Position numbers and translations under genes: made by a program
Shown here: piece after piece, positions 25,457 through 33,412 of the stretch
Numbering within the stretch: the first letter of the stretch is position 1
How the letters are laid out: each line of letters starts with the position of its first letter
The notes under the pieces: model-generated
The model's database searches: none
Told to the model about the DNA's origin: nothing
Seen by the model: only the letters and a program-made list of their open reading frames with translations
From: Clostridiales bacterium
Lineage (GTDB): Bacteria > Bacillota > Clostridia > Christensenellales > Pumilibacteraceae
DNA length: 48,325 bases
Assembly (NCBI GenBank): GCA_031276725.1
Contig: JAISMM010000091.1
Span: forward strand, 1-48,325
Direction of reading: 5' to 3'

Positions 25457-26230
25457 TTATATATCCCAAAAAGCGACGGAGTCCAAAACTACGTCGACGC
25501 TTGCGCCGCTTTGTTTAAGGTCGGACTTGCTTGTGGCTCCGGTCAGAACCAGAACCGAAATAAAGCCGTTATTTTTGGCGAACGCCATATCGGTGGCGAG
25601 TCTGTCGCCAACCATAGCCGTTTCGTACGGCAAAAATCCGGTCAGCTTTTTAACGCCGTCGGCAATCGGCTTATGCGGCTTGCCGCAAATTATGAACGGC
25701 TCGCGGGCCGTACTCGTTTTTATGAGCGCGGCGAACGAGCCCACGTCCGGCATATAGCCGTCTTTTTTGGGGCAATTTATATCGGGATGGGTCAAAAGAT
25801 ACGGCACGCCCTCGCGGATAAAATCGCACGCCGCCGTCAAATTTTTGTACGTAAGAGAGGTGTCGAACCCGATTACGACAAGGTCGGGATTGTCCGCGCA
25901 AAGCGGTATTCCCGCGCCACCGAACTCGGCGCGGAGCGAGTCCGTACCCAAAAGAAAAACTTTTTTGCCGCCGTGATACTCTTTAAGATAGTCGGCCGTC
26001 GCGTTACCCGCCGTATAAACGTCCTCCGGCTCCGCGTCAAAGCCCATACGCGACAGTTTAAGAACGTAATCGGCCCTCGAAACGGACGTATTGTTCGTCA
26101 AAAATACGACCCTTCCCCGGCGCCTCATACGCTCTACCGCCTCGCGCGCGCCCTCGATAACCTCGCCCGACAAATAGACCGTTCCGTCCATATCGAGCAA
26201 AAAACACTTTACATTATTAAGCCGCTTCAT
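25457..26230 (-). CDS. HAD-IIA phosphatase, NagD/PGP-like
   Basis: 257 residues from the ATG at 26230. I chose this start because the -10 box TATAAT of a consensus promoter ends only 7 bases upstream, so the longer frame would not be transcribed; homology also begins at KCFLLDMDGTVYLSG. HAD motifs: DMDGT (motif I, nucleophile Asp), FLTNN (motif II, Thr/Ser), K in GKPHKP (motif III) and MVGDRLATDM (motif IV). The cap insertion between motifs II and III is of the C2a (HAD-IIA) type. Family members dephosphorylate sugar phosphates or nucleotides (NagD, AraL, phosphoglycolate phosphatase); the substrate cannot be read from sequence. No ribosome binding site: predicted leaderless. Confidence 0.88.
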   Translation of the reverse strand: MKRLNNVKCFLLDMDGTVYLSGEVIEGAREAVERMRRRGRVVFLTNNTSVSRADYVLKLSRMGFDAEPEDVYTAGNATADYLKEYHGGKKVFLLGTDSLRAEFGGAGIPLCADNPDLVVIGFDTSLTYKNLTAACDFIREGVPYLLTHPDINCPKKDGYMPDVGSFAALIKTSTAREPFIICGKPHKPIADGVKKLTGFLPYETAMVGDRLATDMAFAKNNGFISVLVLTGATSKSDLKQSGASVDVVLDSVAFWDI

Positions 26231-26237
26231 ACGAGCC

Positions 26238-26266
26238 ATTATACCACGCTCCCGCCGAATCCGCAA
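26238..26266 (-). promoter_or_regulatory. Leaderless promoter of the HAD phosphatase gene
   Basis: Minus strand: TTGCGG (26266-26261), 17 bp, TATAAT (26243-26238), then 7 bases to the ATG ending at 26230. Transcription should begin at or one base from the start codon. Confidence 0.7.
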
Positions 26267-26310
26267 GCATATTCAAGCGGCTGAAAATCAGGGCGGCGGC
26301 GCGGTCGAAT

Positions 26311-26712
26311 TTATGAGTTTGTCCGCATTCGCAAGAATATCGTCGCGTATTGGGTAAGCAGCGATATAAGCTCTATGCTGGTAAGGCAGGTATGCTCGTC
26401 CACCACGCGGATGCCGAACAGCTTGTTTATGTTGCAAAGCCGTCCGGCGTCGTAAGCCGAGCGTATCGCGCTGCGGATATTGCGTTCTATGCCGTCGGCG
26501 CGCCGCCCGCAGGTTTTGGCAAGCGCCGAATAAATTCCGTTCTTATTGTCGGGGCTTAGTTTTCGCAGCCGTAGCATCACCGCGTTTTTGATATGCAAAA
26601 ATCCCTCCCGGTTGGGCATAACGCCGATGCAGATAAGGACGTTTGTCAACCAGTCATCCACATCCGCAAAGTCCGGTTCGCCCGCCGCTCTTAAAGTGTT
26701 TTCCGTGTTCAT
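26311..26712 (-). CDS. Stand-alone Spo0A C-terminal (DNA-binding) domain protein
   Basis: 133 residues, starting behind GGGAGGT 6 bases upstream. From about residue 18 the sequence follows the sigma-like DNA-binding domain of Spo0A: VDDWLTNVLICIGVMPNREGF (family: LLHEIGVPAHIKGY), HIKNAVMLRL, GIYSALAKTCGRRADGIERNIRSAI (family: LYPxIAKxxxTTxxRVERAIRHAI), NKLFGIRV and the terminal helix SIELISLLT. The receiver domain that is phosphorylated in Spo0A is missing; only 17 residues precede the effector domain. It may bind 0A-box-like DNA without phosphorylation control, or modulate Spo0A. Downstream of the SDR gene on the same strand but with its own promoter. Domain call fairly sure, function open. 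Confidence 0.72.
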   Translation of the reverse strand: MNTENTLRAAGEPDFADVDDWLTNVLICIGVMPNREGFLHIKNAVMLRLRKLSPDNKNGIYSALAKTCGRRADGIERNIRSAIRSAYDAGRLCNINKLFGIRVVDEHTCLTSIELISLLTQYATIFLRMRTNS

Positions 26713-26734
26713 AACTTAACCTCCCTATAATAAT

Positions 26735-26763
26735 ATCATAACGCATAGCGGAGGAATAGTCAA
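26735..26763 (-). promoter_or_regulatory. Promoter of the Spo0A-C-like gene
   Basis: Minus strand: TTGACT (26763-26758), 17 bp, TATGAT (26740-26735), about 22 bases before the start codon. Confidence 0.6.
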
Positions 26764-26962
26764 TTGTTGTCGAAAAACGCCTAAAAATAATTAGAGGGAA
26801 AACGAGGGAATCCCATACTTTTTGATACCTAAATATCGATTTTGAAATATGACGTTCATAAAGACCCCGTTTGGTAACGGAACGGACACAATATCGGGGT
26901 CAAAGACGCAAAAAATTCACGTTTAATCGGAGTATCGTTATTAAAACTTTTAAGGGTTTTAT

Positions 26963-27766
26963 TTAAGGCTGGCCGTAGGAACGGCGGTTAAGATACGAGG
27001 TCAGCTTTTGCGGCAGAATTTTTTGTGAAAATCTGGCCGCCTTGTTCGCAAAGCCGCTCGCGACCGTTTCGGGTGGGTCGGAATCCTCTATAATTTTGAC
27101 TATCGTATCGGCGACCGCCTCGGGACTCATACCGCTTTGCTCCGTTTTGGCAAGCGCCTTAACGGCCGTGTTCATCCGCTCGGCGTAGTCGCCGACCCCG
27201 GCGCCGTCGTAGACCTTGCGCTTAAAAGTAAAATCCGTCGCCGTGCCGCCGGGCAAAAGCGCGGTAACCTTTATGTTGTACGGCATAAGCTCTATCGACA
27301 GCGCTCCGGCGAGCTTTTCGAGCGCGGCCTTCGCCGAGCTGTAAAACGCGTCGAACGCGATCGGCAGCGACGCGCCCATCGAGCTTATCAAGACTATCCG
27401 TCCGCCGCCCCGCGCGCGCATAGACGGTAAAATTTGCTGTAAACAGCGCACCGCCCCAAAAAAGTTGACCTCGAACGTTTTGTAATAATCGTCGGGCTCG
27501 GTAAATTCCACGGGCGCCGCCATCGAAAATCCCGCGCAGTAAACAAACGCGTCGACCCGTCCGTCCGTCCGCAAGATTTCGCTCACCGTTCGTTTTATGC
27601 CGTCCCCGTTCCTTACGTCGGTCAAAAGATTCGTTACGCGCGTATCGGCGCACTCCGTCCGCGACGCGTTATACACCTTGTACCCGCCGTCGCACAGCTT
27701 AACCGCCGTCCGGAATCCTATCCCCGACGACGCCCCGACTATTAAAACGTTTTTTTGTGTTTCCAT
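26963..27766 (-). CDS. Short-chain dehydrogenase/reductase
   Basis: 267 residues, a classical SDR. Motifs: nucleotide-binding GASSGIG (residues 11-17), NAG-equivalent YCAGFS, catalytic S in LISSMG, and YSSAK (Tyr-x3-Lys). The adenine-binding region after beta-2 (NASRTE) suggests NADP(H) preference through the Arg. It reduces or oxidises an unknown carbonyl or alcohol. It lies 30 bases downstream of the UPF0104 gene on the same strand and is likely co-transcribed with it; the ribosome site is poor (AGGCGG very close to the ATG). The C-terminal tail KILPQKLTSYLNRRSYGQP is basic. Class sure, substrate unknown. Confidence 0.88.
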   Translation of the reverse strand: METQKNVLIVGASSGIGFRTAVKLCDGGYKVYNASRTECADTRVTNLLTDVRNGDGIKRTVSEILRTDGRVDAFVYCAGFSMAAPVEFTEPDDYYKTFEVNFFGAVRCLQQILPSMRARGGGRIVLISSMGASLPIAFDAFYSSAKAALEKLAGALSIELMPYNIKVTALLPGGTATDFTFKRKVYDGAGVGDYAERMNTAVKALAKTEQSGMSPEAVADTIVKIIEDSDPPETVASGFANKAARFSQKILPQKLTSYLNRRSYGQP

Positions 27767-27796
27767 ACCGCCTAGTATGCCGCCGCGCTTCGGCTT

Positions 27797-29080
27797 TTAT
27801 GCGTCCGCGGCCGTTTCGGCGTTTTGTTCGGCTTCCCGTTCCGCAACCGTTTCCGCTTCTCGCTCCCCGATAATTCCCGTTTCGGAATCGGCGGCGCGTT
27901 GCTCCGGTTCGGTTTTCCCGCCGACGTCCGCGCGTTGCTCCGGTTCGGTTTTTTCGACGGCGGTCGGGTCGGGAATGATTTCGGGTTCGGCGGTCGGGTC
28001 GGGTTCGGCGGTCGATTCAAGTTCCGCAAGGCGTTTTTTGTAAACCTTGGCGTAATAGACTTCAAAGGCGATATAAAAAAACAGGCTTAACAGCATAAGC
28101 AGGTAGTAGCTTGTCATACGCCAAAGCAGCATACCGCCGTAGGCGACGGCGGAGGATACGCCGGCTATGGATACGAAAATCGACTTGAATGCGTACTCTA
28201 TGCCGCCCGACGAGCCGGGCGTGGGCAAAAAGACGACGGCTGTTATGGCGAACGCCGAACAGCAAACCACAAAAAACAGTCGGTCGTAGCCGACGTCGAT
28301 ATTGAGCGCGCGCAGGATATAAAAGGTCATAACGTAGTAAAAGCCCATTGTAACGAGCTTTACGCCGAGGCAAATAAGGAACGTCGTTTTTTTGCCCCAC
28401 AGCTCCTTGAAGGCGGCCTGCGACTGCTCGCAGTACGTCTTGAACGCGGGGACGCGCGGCCCGATAATCTTTGTTAAAAACTTTATTCCGGCAAGCGCCG
28501 CCAAGAGCCTTACGAGGACGTTTTTTAGCCGCTCGCTCGTGGCGAGGGCTATCATAAACCCGAGCACCGCAAAGTTCATCGTAAAGCCGATAATCGCTAT
28601 GACGTAAAAGCCGGGGTCGGCGGTGAGCCGCCCGAAAAAGAACAGCGAGCATAAGGCGTACATACCGGTGGCTATCATCATAATGATAAAGTTCATTAAA
28701 AGCAGTCCCGTGGATTCGGCGGGCTTGACCTTGATTTTGTTTAAGGAATAGACCTGGAACGGTTGGCCGCCCGTCGAAAACGGCGTTATTCCGTTAAAAA
28801 AATGCTCCGTCATACCTATGACGTAGAGTTGACCGAACGACGCCTTCGTCTTTTTGGACTTTGCGAGTATGCACAGCGTTAGGGGCGAGAGCGCGGCGTA
28901 CATTAAAAGCGCGGCGACGACTATAAGGACGTATTTTATATCGGCGGTTTTTACGGCGTCGAAAATTTCGCCGATATTGTTGAGCGACAAAAACAACAGC
29001 AGAATGAACACCGTCAACGCGCCGCCGAGCACAAGACCGCCTATTTTTTTGAGCTTACCTTTTTTCACGTTTTTAGCCAT
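27797..29080 (-). CDS. UPF0104/flippase-like (MprF-type membrane domain) protein
   Basis: 427 residues with about eight membrane helices between residues 13 and 340, matching the lysylphosphatidylglycerol synthase transmembrane (UPF0104, YbhN-like) family: TPFSTGGQPFQVY near residue 100 and LPTPGSSGGIEYAF near residue 265 are its signature loops. Members translocate or help synthesise polar lipids and glycolipids. The last 80 residues form an acidic tail with a 12-residue repeat (KTEPEQRAD/KTEPEQRAA) that is unusual for the family; the DNA there has a 23-bp direct repeat at 27894-27916 and 27930-27952. The promoter at 29087-29115 ends 6 bases before the ATG and there is no ribosome site, so it is a predicted leaderless gene. 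Confidence 0.82.
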   Translation of the reverse strand: MAKNVKKGKLKKIGGLVLGGALTVFILLLFLSLNNIGEIFDAVKTADIKYVLIVVAALLMYAALSPLTLCILAKSKKTKASFGQLYVIGMTEHFFNGITPFSTGGQPFQVYSLNKIKVKPAESTGLLLMNFIIMMIATGMYALCSLFFFGRLTADPGFYVIAIIGFTMNFAVLGFMIALATSERLKNVLVRLLAALAGIKFLTKIIGPRVPAFKTYCEQSQAAFKELWGKKTTFLICLGVKLVTMGFYYVMTFYILRALNIDVGYDRLFFVVCCSAFAITAVVFLPTPGSSGGIEYAFKSIFVSIAGVSSAVAYGGMLLWRMTSYYLLMLLSLFFYIAFEVYYAKVYKKRLAELESTAEPDPTAEPEIIPDPTAVEKTEPEQRADVGGKTEPEQRAADSETGIIGEREAETVAEREAEQNAETAADA

Positions 29081-29086
29081 ACCATT

Positions 29087-29115
29087 AGTTTAACATATGT
29101 TTGTGATAAAAACAA
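29087..29115 (-). promoter_or_regulatory. Leaderless promoter of the UPF0104 gene
   Basis: Minus strand: TTGTTT (29115-29110), 17 bp, TAAACT (29092-29087), 6 bases to the ATG. Divergent from the manA promoter, with only about 30 bases between the -35 boxes. Confidence 0.5.
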
Positions 29116-29145
29116 GAAATATCGGGCTTCGTTCGGTTAAAAATG

Positions 29146-29174
29146 TTGCTATTTTTTTTAGTTAGTGCTATAAT
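29146..29174 (+). promoter_or_regulatory. Near-leaderless promoter of manA
   Basis: TTGCTA (29146-29151), 17 bp, TATAAT (29169-29174), then 9 bases to the ATG at 29184; no ribosome binding site is visible. Confidence 0.65.
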
Positions 29175-29183
29175 AACCGATAT

Positions 29184-30083
29184 ATGAATGTTACCAACGC
29201 TATTAAGTTGATTCCCGCCGTCAAGGACTACATATGGGGCGGCAAAAAGCTGAAAGATTACGGCGTAAGGTCGGACGCCGGGCGGCTTGCCGAGGCGTGG
29301 GTGCTGTCGATGCATCCGGACGGCCCGTCGCTGACGGAGGACGGACGCGCGCTCGCCGACGTTGCTCCGCGAAAAACGTGGGGCGCCTGTTGCGCAAAAT
29401 TTAAGGACTTCCCCGTACTGATAAAGCTGATAGATTCGGCGGCGGATCTGTCGGTGCAGGTGCATCCGTCCGACGCGTACGCGCTCAAAAACGAGGGTCA
29501 ATACGGCAAGACCGAAATGTGGTACGTTATCGACTGCGACGACGGCGCGGGGCTTTATGTGGGCTTTAAGGAGGCCGTTACGCCCGGGCGCTACAAAAAA
29601 GCGGTTTCGGACGGTACGGTAACGGAGCTTATGAACTTTTTCCGCGTCAAAAAGGGCGATCGCTTTTTTATAGCCGCGGGCACCGTTCACGCGATAGGCC
29701 GCGGCTGCACGCTCGCCGAGGTTCAGCAAAACAGCAATCTTACCTACCGCGTGTACGACTATAACCGGTTAGGCGCCGACGGCAAGCCCCGCCCCCTGCA
29801 CATAGAAAAGGCGCTGGCGGTTTCCTCCTTAACGCCGTACACTCCCGCCGTTTTTGAGGGCGGTTACCTTGCCGACTGCGAATATTTTACCGTCGCGCTT
29901 CGCTCCGAGCCCTTTACCGCCGGGCGCGCCGACTCGTTTACCGGCTTGACGGTCGTAGCGGGAAGCGGCGTTATAGACGGGCAAAGCTTTACCGCGGGCG
30001 ACGCGTTTTATATCGGCGCGGGCGAGGCGGCGAGCGTAACCGGCTCGTTTGAAATGTTAGAGGTCTTTGTGAAAAGCCGATGA
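29184..30083 (+). CDS. manA: Mannose-6-phosphate isomerase, class I
   Basis: 299 residues, a short class I phosphomannose isomerase of the Bacillus type (about 315). It interconverts mannose 6-phosphate and fructose 6-phosphate. Landmarks: KDYIWGGKKL near residue 14, LIDSAADLSVQVHPSDAYA with a zinc-binding Gln/His pair, GKTEMWYVID with the Glu ligand, and GTVHAIGRGCTLAEVQQNSNLTYRVYDYNR, in which HAIG supplies the fourth ligand. Its stop overlaps the start of the MATE gene by 4 bases (30080-30083), so the two are coupled even though no functional link is obvious. Predicted mRNA starts within three bases of the ATG. Confidence 0.92.
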   Translation: MNVTNAIKLIPAVKDYIWGGKKLKDYGVRSDAGRLAEAWVLSMHPDGPSLTEDGRALADVAPRKTWGACCAKFKDFPVLIKLIDSAADLSVQVHPSDAYALKNEGQYGKTEMWYVIDCDDGAGLYVGFKEAVTPGRYKKAVSDGTVTELMNFFRVKKGDRFFIAAGTVHAIGRGCTLAEVQQNSNLTYRVYDYNRLGADGKPRPLHIEKALAVSSLTPYTPAVFEGGYLADCEYFTVALRSEPFTAGRADSFTGLTVVAGSGVIDGQSFTAGDAFYIGAGEAASVTGSFEMLEVFVKSR

Positions 30084-31537
30084 AAACAAGGGATTTAAGC
30101 CGCGGCAGTCCGCTTAAACTGCTGATAATTTTTTCGTTGCCGATGGTGCTTTCGGTCGCGTTTCAACAGCTTTACAACATAGCCGACAGCGTAATCGCGG
30201 GGCGTATGCTAGGACGGGACGCGCTGGCGGCGGTGAGCGTTTCGTACCCCGTAACGATGATCTATATGTGCGTGGGGACGGGTATGGCGGTCGGGTGCGG
30301 AATATTGACGTCGCGCGCTTACGGACTAAAAAAGACGGACGCCTTAAAGACGACCGTATCGACGTCGTTCACCGTTATACTGCTCATAGGAACGGCGATG
30401 ACGGTTATCGGGTTTTTTGCCGCTAAACCGCTTTTAAGACTGCTGTCCACTCCGCCCGAAATTTTTGACGACGCCGCGGAATATCTGCAAATTTATACGC
30501 TGGGAATGGTTTTCGTTTACCTTTACAGCGCGTGCAACGTCGTGTTTCAGGCGCTGGGGAATTCCAAAATTCCGCTCTGCTTTTTGATATTTTCGACGCT
30601 GTTGAACGTCGTCCTCGACATATGCTTTTTGCTTATTCCGGGGGCGGGCGTCGCCTCGCTGTCGACCGCCACCGTCATCGCCCAAGGAACGGCCTGCACG
30701 GGCTCCGTGCTTGTGCTTTGCTCGCTTTTGGGGAGCGTAGGGCGCGGGAACGACATAAAGCCCGGCTTCGTAAAAAAAGCGGCGGCGGTTTTTATGTCGC
30801 TGGCCGCGTTCGCCGCGCGCAAAAAAAGCTACAAGATTTTTAGTAAACCGGTACTTTTTGAAATGCTGTCGCTGGGAATCCCGAGCGTGCTGTCGGCGGC
30901 GAGCGTGTCGGTGGGTCAACTGTTCGTGCAAAACCTTATAAACGGCTACGGCACGACCGTAGTCGCGGGCTACGGCGCGGGCATAAAGATTTTTACGTTC
31001 TTCGTTCAGATTACTATCGCCGAGGCCGACGCGCTCGGGATGTTTATGTCGCAAAACGTGGGCGCCGGCACGCACAGCCGCCTTAAAAAAGGTATGGCGG
31101 CCGGTCTTTTGATAATGGCGGTAACCACGGCGGCGGCGGCGGGCGCGGGGCTTAGCCTTGCTCCGCAAATAATGTCGCTGTTTATCTCCGGCGAAAACTC
31201 CGCCGGAGTCATAGCGATAGGAACGCGTATGCTGTATATAATTCTGCCGTTCCAATTCATAGTTATAAACAAATTCGTTTGCGACGCGCTCCTAAAAAGC
31301 GCGGGCTTTATGATCGGCTTTGTAACGGGCACCTTTATCGACCTCGTGACCCGCGTGGGCTTCGCCTACCTTTTATCGTGGCTTCTGCAAAGCAGCTCCG
31401 GCATTTGGTGGAGCTGGCCGATAGGTTGGATAATCGGCACCCTTATCGCCGTCGCGTTCGTTTTATTCGCGCCGTGGAAAAAGAAAATCGCGCCTTACAA
31501 CGGGGAGAACGCGGAACAAGCGGCAGCCGCCTTATAG
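30080..31537 (+). CDS. MATE-family efflux transporter
   Basis: 485 residues with 12 predicted membrane helices in two homologous halves, the hallmark of multidrug and toxin extrusion proteins that export cationic drugs by Na+ or H+ antiport. The N-terminus LKLLIIFSLPMVLSVAFQQLYNIADSVIAGRMLG carries the usual family loop (LYNIAD), and the second half repeats the pattern (PSVLSAASVSVGQLFVQNLI). A basic loop of about 50 residues (GSVGRGNDIKPGF ... ARKKSYK) joins the halves and is longer than usual. Coupled to manA; its 3' end overlaps the convergent ThuA gene by 6 bases. Family sure, substrate unknown. Confidence 0.9.
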   Translation: MKTRDLSRGSPLKLLIIFSLPMVLSVAFQQLYNIADSVIAGRMLGRDALAAVSVSYPVTMIYMCVGTGMAVGCGILTSRAYGLKKTDALKTTVSTSFTVILLIGTAMTVIGFFAAKPLLRLLSTPPEIFDDAAEYLQIYTLGMVFVYLYSACNVVFQALGNSKIPLCFLIFSTLLNVVLDICFLLIPGAGVASLSTATVIAQGTACTGSVLVLCSLLGSVGRGNDIKPGFVKKAAAVFMSLAAFAARKKSYKIFSKPVLFEMLSLGIPSVLSAASVSVGQLFVQNLINGYGTTVVAGYGAGIKIFTFFVQITIAEADALGMFMSQNVGAGTHSRLKKGMAAGLLIMAVTTAAAAGAGLSLAPQIMSLFISGENSAGVIAIGTRMLYIILPFQFIVINKFVCDALLKSAGFMIGFVTGTFIDLVTRVGFAYLLSWLLQSSSGIWWSWPIGWIIGTLIAVAFVLFAPWKKKIAPYNGENAEQAAAAL

Positions 31538-32263
31538 CTTGCCCTCGATGCCCTCGGGGGAGGTTTTGATATTCGGGCAGCCTAATTGTACGCGGCGGTA
31601 CGAGGGGGCGGCCCAAAGGACGGCGTTTTTGAGGATTGTGCGGATTTCGGGTTGATAGTAAACCGGGAAGGTTTCGTGTCCGGGCTGAAAATAGAATATT
31701 TTGCCGCAACCGCGCGTAAAGGTTACGCCGCTCCTAAAAACCTCGCCGCCGGCGTACCACCCCAAAAACACGGTGCAATCGGGGTTGGGAATGTCGAACG
31801 GCTCGCCGTACATTTCCTCGTGCGGAATAACAAAGCCTTGCTCCACGCCCTTGGCGATGGGGTGGGCGGGCGTCGCCGTCCAAAGGCGTTCGTGTTCGCC
31901 GATCTCGCGCCAAACCAAATCGCCGCTCGCGCCGGTAAGCGCCTTAAACGCCTTGGAGTGGTGGGCGGAGTGCAAGAATATCGCGCCCATTCCCTTGTTG
32001 ACCTCGTTTTTAACGCGGGCGACGGCGTCGTCCGGCACGGCGCCGTGGCGGGAGTGCGCCCAATAGACAAGCACGTCGGTATCGTTCAAGAGCTTTTCGG
32101 ACAGTCCGCAATCGGCGTCGAAAAGGTTGGCGAGCGTAACCTTAAAGTCCTTGCCGCCCAAAATCGAGCCGAGGCATCCGTCCATACCGTCGGGGTACGC
32201 CGCCGCGACGGGGGCGGGAATATCGGTTTTGTCGAATTCCGTCCAAACTGTAACTCGTATCAT
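31532..32263 (-). CDS. ThuA-like protein (trehalose utilisation family)
   Basis: 243 residues starting behind TAGGAGG 6 bases upstream. The sequence fits the ThuA domain, a class I glutamine amidotransferase-like fold found in carbohydrate catabolic clusters: VLVYWAHSRHGAVPDD, KGMGAIFLHSAHHSKAFKALTG, HPIAKGVEQGFVIPHEEMYGEPF, and GKIFYFQPGHETFPVYYQPEI at the C-terminus. In Rhizobium, ThuA and the Gfo/Idh-type ThuB convert trehalose, sucrose and maltitol to 3-keto derivatives. Here it is divergent from an AraC regulator and two Gfo/Idh genes, so the four probably form a sugar-oxidising module. Convergent overlap of 6 bases with the MATE gene. Family sure. Confidence 0.88.
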   Translation of the reverse strand: MIRVTVWTEFDKTDIPAPVAAAYPDGMDGCLGSILGGKDFKVTLANLFDADCGLSEKLLNDTDVLVYWAHSRHGAVPDDAVARVKNEVNKGMGAIFLHSAHHSKAFKALTGASGDLVWREIGEHERLWTATPAHPIAKGVEQGFVIPHEEMYGEPFDIPNPDCTVFLGWYAGGEVFRSGVTFTRGCGKIFYFQPGHETFPVYYQPEIRTILKNAVLWAAPSYRRVQLGCPNIKTSPEGIEGKL

Positions 32264-32301
32264 AAAAAGCCTCCTAAAAATTTATATTCGGGTATAACAT
32301 A

Positions 32302-32330
32302 AGTATAAGCCTTAAAACGGACGCGGGCAA
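32302..32330 (-). promoter_or_regulatory. Promoter of the ThuA-like gene
   Basis: Minus strand: TTGCCC (32330-32325), 17 bp, TATACT (32307-32302), about 38 bases before the start codon. Confidence 0.55.
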
Positions 32331-32372
32331 GGAATATGAGTAAATTTTTATGACAAATCTTATGATTTTTTC

Positions 32373-32401
32373 TTGTGAATTCTTGCAAAAGGGTGTATAA
32401 T
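32373..32401 (+). promoter_or_regulatory. Leaderless promoter of the AraC-family gene
   Basis: TTGTGA (32373-32378), 17 bp, TATAAT (32396-32401), then 6 bases to the ATG at 32408; no ribosome binding site. Confidence 0.65.
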
Positions 32402-32407
32402 AGTATT

Positions 32408-33253
32408 ATGATAGGACGCTTTGAATCGTCGCATAATAACGACGTTCGGCCGCTTTTGTTCGATACGAACGGTTGCTCGGCGCATTTTCACGCGAATATC
32501 GAGATTGTTTGCGTAAAGCGCGGCGCGATAGAGATTGTTATAAACGGCTCGCGCAGGGTTTTGCGCGGGGGCGAGGTTTCGGTTTCGGGGCCGTTCGACA
32601 TTCACCAATACGCGCTTATCGAACCGGACAGCGTCGGGCGCGTGCTGATTATTCCCCTGACCTACGCCGCCAAATTCGGCGCGCTGACCTCTAAAAAGGT
32701 GCTCGAAGACTACTTTTTCGGCGGCGCGGCTTTTAACGAGATCGAAACGCTGTTCGGCGTTTTAGAGCGGCATATCGACGGCGACGATTTGACCACCGAG
32801 GGCATTATAGACGCGGTGCTTGGAATCGTGCTTAAAAATCTGCCGTTCGGAAGGGCGAAGTCCGTCAAAATGGAAAAGGACGTTATGCGCGACTGCCTGA
32901 CCTATATAAACGCCAACTACCGCGAGGAGATTTCGCTCGAAGGCCTCGCTAAGGAATTCGGGTACTCGCCGAACCATTTTTCAAAGCTGTTCAACACGTA
33001 CTTGCAGACCGGACTGCGCGAGTACGTGAACACCCTGCGCGCCGACGACGCGGCCGCGCTTATACGCGGGGGCGCGGACGTTTCGGCCGCCGCGTTCGAT
33101 TCGGGCTTCGACTGTATGAGGACGTTTTACCGCGTTTTTAAGACCCGCTTTTGTATGACGCCGCGCGAGTACGTAAACCGCCGCGAGGCGCTTTTGGAGC
33201 AAGCCGCCCCCGACCCGTCCGTCGAACGCGATTTAGGCTGCTGCGGCTCGTAA
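32408..33253 (+). CDS. AraC-family transcriptional regulator
   Basis: 281 residues from the ATG at 32408; the frame extends to a TTG at 32375, but that lies inside the promoter. The N-terminal half is a cupin-type sensor domain (HFHANIEIVCVKRGAIEIVING, GGEVSVSGPFDIHQY) and the C-terminal 100 residues hold the two helix-turn-helix units: LEGLAKEFGYSPNHFSKLFNTYLQTGLREYVNTLR and VSAAAFDSGFDCMRTFYRVFKTRFCMTPREYVNRR. Such regulators usually sense a sugar or sugar acid and activate nearby catabolic genes. It stands between a ThuA-like gene (divergent) and two Gfo/Idh genes (same direction), which are its likely targets. Confidence 0.9.
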   Translation: MIGRFESSHNNDVRPLLFDTNGCSAHFHANIEIVCVKRGAIEIVINGSRRVLRGGEVSVSGPFDIHQYALIEPDSVGRVLIIPLTYAAKFGALTSKKVLEDYFFGGAAFNEIETLFGVLERHIDGDDLTTEGIIDAVLGIVLKNLPFGRAKSVKMEKDVMRDCLTYINANYREEISLEGLAKEFGYSPNHFSKLFNTYLQTGLREYVNTLRADDAAALIRGGADVSAAAFDSGFDCMRTFYRVFKTRFCMTPREYVNRREALLEQAAPDPSVERDLGCCGS

Positions 33254-33346
33254 GTCGCCGCGCCGCGGCCGTTTAGTCGGCCGCGAACGTCGGGCGCGCG
33301 TAAGGAGTTAATCGTAAGTTTTGACACTAAATAATACGTAAAAACA

Positions 33347-33375
33347 TTGCGTTATAGCGCGTTCTGATATAGAAT
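33347..33375 (+). promoter_or_regulatory. Promoter of the first Gfo/Idh gene
   Basis: TTGCGT (33347-33352), 17 bp, TAGAAT (33370-33375), about 38 bases before the ATG, which has GGAAGG upstream. Confidence 0.5.
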
Positions 33376-33412
33376 TATAAGTAAGCAAACTACTGTTAAA
33401 GGAAGGTATCTT

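Noticed and set aside
25397-26284. 295-codon plus-strand frame opposite the HAD phosphatase
   Set aside because: Complementary to a gene with all four HAD motifs and a consensus promoter; no family resemblance.
30434-31255. 273-codon minus-strand frame inside the MATE gene
   Set aside because: Antisense shadow of a conserved transporter with an Arg/His-rich, non-protein-like translation.
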